NCBI GenBank assembly: GCA_042088665.1
Contig: JBELMB010000098.1
Location: 1-18,708 of the forward strand
DNA from: JBELMB01 sp042088665
Lineage (GTDB): Bacteria > Pseudomonadota > Alphaproteobacteria > Rhodobacterales > Rhodobacteraceae
Length of the DNA stretch: 18,708 nucleotides
Direction: 5' to 3'
The first letter of the stretch is position 1, and every line of letters starts with the position of its first letter. Under the pieces are notes generated by a model. It was not told the origin of the DNA and ran no database searches. It saw only the letters and a list, made by a program, of their open reading frames with translations. Positions 14,137 to 18,708 of this stretch are shown piece after piece. Position numbers and translations under genes: made by a program.

Positions 14137-14170
14137 GACCAAAGCCCGCGCAATCGCGCGGGCTTTGGTC
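14137..14170. terminator. Strong hairpin terminator between convergent genes
   Basis: Perfect 15-bp stem (14137-14151 and 14156-14170) rich in G/C at the tip, with the four-base loop AATC, followed by ATTTTC on the plus strand. It starts 24 bases after the RTX stop and ends 25 bases before the stop of the minus-strand beta-helix gene. Probably ends the RTX transcript and may act in both directions. Confidence 0.85.
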
Positions 14171-14194
14171 ATTTTCAACGAGGGAGAGCCATGG

Positions 14195-16258
14195 TCAGGC
14201 CCAGGCCCCGGCATCGACACGCACCCAGCTGTCATCTGCAATGCAAACGTAGACATGTGTGGCATCCGCAGCGATATCCCCCTTGTGGCCTGCGCTGGTT
14301 GCGGTTGCCGGCACATCCGTGACAACCGCGGTGCTGACCCAGCTGCCCTGGTTGTTGGCAAAGACCGGGCGGTCTTCCGTTGTGTCATAGAAATACTGGT
14401 AGTCCGTCGGCGTACCGGGCCGCTGCGCGGTGCTGCCGCCCACAACGGTCATGATCGGATCCCAGCCGGTGGCACCAAGGCCGCCACGCTTTAGAAAGGC
14501 CGCATCGGCATCGCGCGAACCGTTCTGACCACGGTTCAGAAAGATCGATCCCGCCGGAGCGACAAAATTGGATTCTGGCGCACCGGATCCCTGTACGATC
14601 TGCGGGCTGGTGTTCAGAAAGCCCATGGCAATACATTCGGCGCGGATCGGCAGATCCTTGGTCCGGCTGCTCACCGCCGAGACAAAGGAGGCGGCCTCCG
14701 GAGCCACGATCATCGAGGGCGTCTTGCCCATCGTGTCAAAGGTGATCGGCCCGGTGACAGCGGCCCCCACGCGCAGGTCGGTACCAGTGGATCCAAGGGC
14801 CGTACAGGACAGGAAGATCTCCGTTCCGGCGTCGATCTCAAAGCTGTCGCCCTCTCCCGAGGAGACATCCGCCAGCAAGCGCATGCCAGAAGGTGCCCCG
14901 TCGTTATGGGCCTCCATCTTCATGCCGGACTGACCCACCACCGTGCTGTTGATCTGCAAGCTGTAGAAGTTGCACCAGGAAACGTTGCCGCAAATGGTAC
15001 AAAGCGGATGCGTCGAGGGAATGCCCGTGCTGCCCGGCCCATGCATCAGGAACCCGAAGAAGTTCAGACGCCGGATCGAGTTGTTGGTGGCGTTGTTGAT
15101 GAAGATGGTCCCGATGTAATAGGCATAGACCACGCGGAAGCTGTAGAAATTGGACAGGTTCGACGCGTCACCCGGACCATAGCTGTCAAACACCACCGAG
15201 GCATGTTGCCCCGCGACTTCCCCACCGGCCCGGCTTTCGATGTTGTAGAAATCGCATTCGCGAATGAAGGCCGGATGCGATGTGTCTTCATTGAGCGGGT
15301 AGCCAAAGTAGAAATGCGTGCCTTCGAGACATTCTATATAGATGTCGTCCCAATGCATGCGGTCATTGCGGCCGATGCAGCGGATGCCATGCTGGGGCCC
15401 GACGCCAAGATCGCGGCTGGAACGCACGGAAAAGCCCACCAGCTTCAGACCGGAATTGTCGTTGACCAGATTCACAACCGGACCATCATTGTTGGTGTTG
15501 ATGAAGTTGCTTTCCGTGATGCCCATGAACCACCCGGAATACCCCGGCATCGGCTCAAAGATCGTGTCCCGGCGGCCGCCACCCTGGAAAGTCAGGGCGC
15601 CGGTGATGTTCAGTTCCTCGCCATAGCGGTAATGGCCCGGCGGCACGATCAGCGTCGCACCGACGGCCTGCACCACGGTGAGCGCCCGGTTGAACGCGGG
15701 TCCGTCATCGGTGACCCCGTCGCCACGCGCGCCAAAGGCACGCACGTTGATCTCGTTGCGATCCGAGATGAAGACCTTCAGCGCCACACCGGACTGCGTG
15801 GTCAGATCGGCGGAACTGTCGCCGGAGGCCAGCACTTCGTAGCCAAAGTTGCCATTGTCGACATTCACGATGTCGCCGACCACAACCTTGTGCAGACCTT
15901 TCCCGGCGGTATAGCTCAGCAAGGAGTCGGTGATCAGGTCAGTGGCGTGCTGAAAGCGATACGACGCGCTGAGAGCGGTGGGCGCACGGACCGGCACATT
16001 CTGCGCCTCATAGGTGATACGGCCGTTCAAATCCTTCAGCACGACATCGTATTCGTCGTTGTACAGATACAGGATATCCAGTGTCCCGGATCCATCCAGC
16101 TTGACCGGGTTCGGCACCAGGATGTTGAGGGTCGGATCTTCGAAAAGCGGCGCCAGGTTTTCACTGCCCGCACGGTAGATCACGAGCTTGTCCGCAGCCG
16201 CGAGAGCCGCCTGAAATCCCGGGAGATTGGTACTGTCATTGATATCGAGTAGGCCCAT
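14195..16258 (-). CDS. Tailspike-like beta-helix (pectate-lyase-3 fold) protein
   Basis: A 687-residue protein with the layout of a phage tailspike rather than a normal secreted lyase. Residues 1-92 resemble the phage tail 'preamble': LFEDPTLNILVPNPVKLDGSG then YNDEYDVVLKDLNGRITYE. Residues 170-192 carry the pectate-lyase-3 entry motif INVRAFGARGDGVTDDGPAF, followed by VPPGHYRY and a long right-handed beta-helix region to about 545. The C-terminus has three phage-style modules: APAGSIFLNRG...GLGATGW (568-599), STAQRPGTPTDYQYFYDTTEDRPVF (609-633) and SAGHKGDIAADATHVYVCIADDSWVRV (655-681). No signal peptide is seen. ATG at 16258 has GGAG upstream. It follows the tyrosine-kinase gene (141-bp gap, same strand). 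Polysaccharide binding or depolymerisation is plausible; substrate and export route are unknown. Confidence 0.82.
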   Translation of the reverse strand: MGLLDINDSTNLPGFQAALAAADKLVIYRAGSENLAPLFEDPTLNILVPNPVKLDGSGTLDILYLYNDEYDVVLKDLNGRITYEAQNVPVRAPTALSASYRFQHATDLITDSLLSYTAGKGLHKVVVGDIVNVDNGNFGYEVLASGDSSADLTTQSGVALKVFISDRNEINVRAFGARGDGVTDDGPAFNRALTVVQAVGATLIVPPGHYRYGEELNITGALTFQGGGRRDTIFEPMPGYSGWFMGITESNFINTNNDGPVVNLVNDNSGLKLVGFSVRSSRDLGVGPQHGIRCIGRNDRMHWDDIYIECLEGTHFYFGYPLNEDTSHPAFIRECDFYNIESRAGGEVAGQHASVVFDSYGPGDASNLSNFYSFRVVYAYYIGTIFINNATNNSIRRLNFFGFLMHGPGSTGIPSTHPLCTICGNVSWCNFYSLQINSTVVGQSGMKMEAHNDGAPSGMRLLADVSSGEGDSFEIDAGTEIFLSCTALGSTGTDLRVGAAVTGPITFDTMGKTPSMIVAPEAASFVSAVSSRTKDLPIRAECIAMGFLNTSPQIVQGSGAPESNFVAPAGSIFLNRGQNGSRDADAAFLKRGGLGATGWDPIMTVVGGSTAQRPGTPTDYQYFYDTTEDRPVFANNQGSWVSTAVVTDVPATATSAGHKGDIAADATHVYVCIADDSWVRVDAGAWA

Positions 16259-16354
16259 TTTCCGCTCCGTATCCTATATGGCATCAGGCCATAGATTTGA
16301 ACGGGTGCGACTATTTCCGGGTGAGCCAAAAAATGTGTTAACGGACCGTTCGCA

Positions 16355-16377
16355 CCACCCGGGGCAAACCCGGGCGG
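16355..16377 (-). other. GC-rich hairpin between kinase and beta-helix genes
   Basis: On the minus strand CCGCCCGGG and CCCGGGTGG pair (9 bp, one G-U) around a five-base loop, in the 141-bp gap. A T-run occurs only about 20 bases later, so this is not a textbook intrinsic terminator. It might attenuate read-through from the kinase gene or stabilise its 3' end. Confidence 0.3.
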
Positions 16378-16399
16378 CGCAACGGGATGTCAGGCAAGA

Positions 16400-18556
16400 T
16401 CAATCCGTGTAGTAGGACGCTCCGCGCGACCCATACCCGCCATAAGATCCGTATCCGTACTGGTAAGAATACCGCGACATCACCTTGGGGTTGGCAAGGT
16501 TCAGGATCAGGTTATCGATCGGGCGCTGCACGGTCTGGAACAGGTTCAGGGCCTCCAGAACGGCCCTCTTTTCAGTCCGGTTCCAGCTCACGATCAGCGA
16601 CATGCAGTCGGTCAGACCCGCCACCACGCGCGCATCCGGCACGATCAGGACCGGCGGCGTGTCGATGATGATCTGGTCGTATTCGGCCCGCGCCTCCAGC
16701 AGGAAGTCATGGAACTTCTGCGACGACAGGAAGTCCGCCGCGTTCACCGCGGTCTTCGCACTGGGCATCAGGTCGGCCCCGATGACGGTGTTGCGCACGA
16801 TGGCATCGCGCCAGTCCAGCTCTTCGGTCAGGGCCGTGACGATGTCGTACTTGGGCTTTTCGGTCATGTAGCGCTTCATCGCGTGGCGCCGGATGTCGCC
16901 ATCGATCAGCAGCACGGATTTGCCCATCTTGTGCATGTTCTGGGCAATCGCCGCGGACAGCGTTGTCTTCCCTTCGCCCGGGAAACAGGACGTCAAACCA
17001 ATAACTTGCGGTGGCCTGTCCACGCTCGACAGCAGGATCGAGGTGCGCAAATTGCGGATCGCCTCGGCAGAGGCCGACATCGGCTTGTCCAGCAGGTATT
17101 GCAAGGCCGCATTGGCCTTGGACTTCGGGAAACGGGGCACGGTGCCCGCCACGCTATAGCCGGTCAACTTCTCCAGCTCGGAGGCCGAGCGAATGGCGTT
17201 GTTGCGCGCCTCGCGCAGCAGCACGAGCCCGGTGCCCAGCATCAGGCCAAAGACCATGCTCATCGCAAGGATCAGCGATTTGCGCGGTGCGGAGGGTTCC
17301 AGCGCCGGCACGGAATTGGACAGGATGCGGCTGTCGGCCTGGTGAATGCCCTGCTGGGTCGCGGTTTCCTTGAGACGGCCAAGGAAGAATTCATAAAGCG
17401 CGCGGCTGGCTTCGGCCTCGCGGGTGAGCTGCTGAAGCTGGATCAGGTCAGAGCTCTGACGGCTGATTTCCTCGGTCAGCTCCACGCGCGCCAGTTCCAG
17501 CGACTCGCGCTGCGCATCCGCCCGGGTCAGCTCCAGCTCGACGCGTGTGCGCGCGCGGTCGAACTGCGTGTCAAAGGCATCCCCGATGGCCTGCTCGTTG
17601 ACCCGCGGCAAAAGCTGTATGAGGCGGGTCTCCCCCGAGGCTTCGGCCTTTTCCTCGCGGGTCTGCGCTGCAGTCATCGCCGCCAGCTGGACCACAAGAT
17701 CCTCGCGTTGCCGCACAAGATCGTCCAGACGGTCCCGGGTGGCTTTCAGCTGCACTTCGGAGGCTTCGAGCGAGGCATCGCTCACAAGATCAATGTTCGA
17801 CCGGAAATCCTTCACCCGGCCTTCGGCATCCTCAAGCGCCACCTGCAGTTCGGACACCCGGCCGGACAACCATGTGGTGGCCTGCTCGGTGGCGGCATAT
17901 TTCGCTTCCACCTGGTCGAGGATGTACAACTGCACCAATGTGTCCGCGATCAGCGCCGACTTGCGGGCCGAAGTCGACTCCACTGTGACGTGGAATGCCA
18001 GACTCTGCGCAATGTTGCGCACCTGCAGGCCATTCAGCAGCGCATTGATCGAAGCCGAGCGTTCCCGCGCACGGCGCTCTTCGTCGGTCAGGATCCGCTG
18101 CGAGGTGTTCCCAAGGTTCAGGAACCCCTTGACCTGGGCCTTGGCCTGATCGATCAGGCCCGGTTCCTGCAGGTAACGGTTGAATTCCGGGTCGCTGATG
18201 AGGTCCAGGTCATCGACCACCTTGCCCAGCAGGCTGCGGCTCTTGAGAACCTGCACCTCGGTGTTGACGACGGTGGAATCAGAGCCCAGTCCGCTGACCA
18301 CGCTTTCGATGTCCACCACCTGTTCCTGCCGGCTGTTCAGCACCACCACGGCGGTCGAGCGGAACAGAGGTTGCGCCACGACATAAGCGTAGTAGCCACC
18401 GAGGAACGTGGTCAGCAGGGCCGCCAGAAACAGGATCCACTTCCCGCGCCAGAGCGTGACCGCCAGACCGCCGAGGCTCAGAACATCGTCCGGGACCTGC
18501 ACCGGGCGTGCTGCAGATTGGGTTGCGCGGGCCGAAAGGGTGGGTTCTGAGTTCAT
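16400..18556 (-). CDS. Wzc/ExoP-type polysaccharide co-polymerase and tyrosine kinase
   Basis: Inner-membrane chain-length regulator and BY-kinase controlling exopolysaccharide polymerisation and export by the Wzx/Wzy route. The 718-residue protein has an N-terminal Wzz domain with membrane helix 1 at about 39-60, a long periplasmic coiled-coil part (about 160-400), and a Pro-containing run into helix 2 (VPALEPSAPRK, then about 427-447). The cytoplasmic kinase has EAIRNLRTSI (498-507), Walker A PGEGKTT (526-532), Walker A' LLIDGD (549-554) and Walker B IIIDTPP (629-635). The tail has eight tyrosines in the last 24 residues, the autophosphorylation cluster. Kinase and transmembrane parts are fused as in Proteobacteria. 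The start at 18556 has only a weak ribosome site. Confidence 0.95.
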   Translation of the reverse strand: MNSEPTLSARATQSAARPVQVPDDVLSLGGLAVTLWRGKWILFLAALLTTFLGGYYAYVVAQPLFRSTAVVVLNSRQEQVVDIESVVSGLGSDSTVVNTEVQVLKSRSLLGKVVDDLDLISDPEFNRYLQEPGLIDQAKAQVKGFLNLGNTSQRILTDEERRARERSASINALLNGLQVRNIAQSLAFHVTVESTSARKSALIADTLVQLYILDQVEAKYAATEQATTWLSGRVSELQVALEDAEGRVKDFRSNIDLVSDASLEASEVQLKATRDRLDDLVRQREDLVVQLAAMTAAQTREEKAEASGETRLIQLLPRVNEQAIGDAFDTQFDRARTRVELELTRADAQRESLELARVELTEEISRQSSDLIQLQQLTREAEASRALYEFFLGRLKETATQQGIHQADSRILSNSVPALEPSAPRKSLILAMSMVFGLMLGTGLVLLREARNNAIRSASELEKLTGYSVAGTVPRFPKSKANAALQYLLDKPMSASAEAIRNLRTSILLSSVDRPPQVIGLTSCFPGEGKTTLSAAIAQNMHKMGKSVLLIDGDIRRHAMKRYMTEKPKYDIVTALTEELDWRDAIVRNTVIGADLMPSAKTAVNAADFLSSQKFHDFLLEARAEYDQIIIDTPPVLIVPDARVVAGLTDCMSLIVSWNRTEKRAVLEALNLFQTVQRPIDNLILNLANPKVMSRYSYQYGYGSYGGYGSRGASYYTD

Positions 18557-18662
18557 CTTGGGATCCGTATACCTTGCATGCTTTTGCCCTTACGCCGGGC
18601 AGGGCGCAAACCACCAATCGCAATCGACGTTAAAACCGGCGGTCTAACGCCGTACCAAGCCA
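18557..18662 (-). other. Upstream region of the kinase gene
   Basis: A gap of 106 bp between a possible preceding minus-strand gene and the kinase start. It contains no clear hairpin or promoter that I can identify. Confidence 0.3.
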
Positions 18663-18708
18663 TCAATCGGCCCCGAAGAGGTCGCGGGTGAAGGCTTTGT
18701 CGCGCACA
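18663..18708 (-). CDS. Possible C-terminus of an upstream gene (14 codons only)
   Basis: On the minus strand the window edge reads VRDKAFTRDLFGAD followed by TGA (stop at 18663-18665). The codons are GC-rich in third positions and the peptide looks like a natural protein end, but 14 residues cannot identify a family. If real, it is the gene before the kinase in the same direction. Confidence 0.35.
   Translation of the reverse strand, partial: VRDKAFTRDLFGAD

Noticed and set aside
16709..18550. 613-codon plus-strand frame opposite the kinase gene
   Set aside because: His/Arg/Gln-rich antisense shadow; the minus-strand kinase shows all its catalytic motifs in the same region.

Overview
The window looks like part of an extrachromosomal replicon of a marine alphaproteobacterium, most likely a Rhodobacteraceae (Roseobacter-group) member. 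The evidence is high GC with GC-rich codon choice, a RepA-type replication initiator (RPA family) with iterons upstream, a small ParA/RHH-protein partition pair, and a dense set of dTDP-rhamnose and exopolysaccharide genes. Roseobacter RepA-I 'biofilm' plasmids are known to carry a rhamnose operon needed for surface attachment, and this window fits that class. The plasmid assignment is inferred from gene content; I cannot see the whole replicon.

Layout. (1) 1-1048: 5' part of manC (GDP-mannose supply), minus strand, cut by the window edge. (2) 1049-1777: gene-free divergent region with 11-bp and 13-bp tandem repeats. (3) 1778-5245: the complete dTDP-L-rhamnose pathway, split into two convergent, translationally coupled pairs, rmlD-rmlA (+) and rmlC-rmlB (-), meeting at a shared hairpin. 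(4) 5246-7045: replication module with an AT-rich stretch, two families of iterons (3 + 4 copies), a DnaA-box-like site, decaying direct repeats that run into the repA ribosome site, and repA. (5) 7153-8178: a UDP-glucuronate 4-epimerase placed between repA and the partition genes. (6) 8179-8597: a 13/14-bp tandem array followed by a cluster of about 20 GGTA/TACC motifs and a 16-bp perfect palindrome, a candidate centromere/operator. (7) 8598-9724: parA and a small ribbon-helix-helix partner. (8) 9725-10615: a probable broken polyprenyl-phosphate sugar transferase, then a good promoter candidate. (9) 10616-12567: a GT4 glycosyltransferase and a membrane-anchored SGNH hydrolase. (10) 12568-13141: AT-rich regulatory region. 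(11) 13142-14113: an RTX-only calcium-binding secreted protein, ended by a strong hairpin terminator. (12) 14195-18556, minus strand: a phage-tailspike-like beta-helix protein and a Wzc/ExoP-type bacterial tyrosine kinase. (13) The last 46 bases may hold the C-terminus of another minus-strand gene.

How it fits together. manC, rmlABCD and the glucuronate epimerase would supply GDP-mannose, dTDP-rhamnose and UDP-galacturonate. The GT4 enzyme and products outside the window would assemble the polymer. The SGNH hydrolase could edit acyl groups at the periplasmic face, and the BY-kinase would control polymerisation and export. The RTX protein and the beta-helix protein are candidates for matrix structure or polysaccharide binding and trimming. 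The priming sugar transferase seems to be lost here and must be supplied from elsewhere. The most unusual points are the tailspike-like protein, the GGTA-motif cluster upstream of parA, and the interleaving of sugar-nucleotide genes with the replication and partition core.
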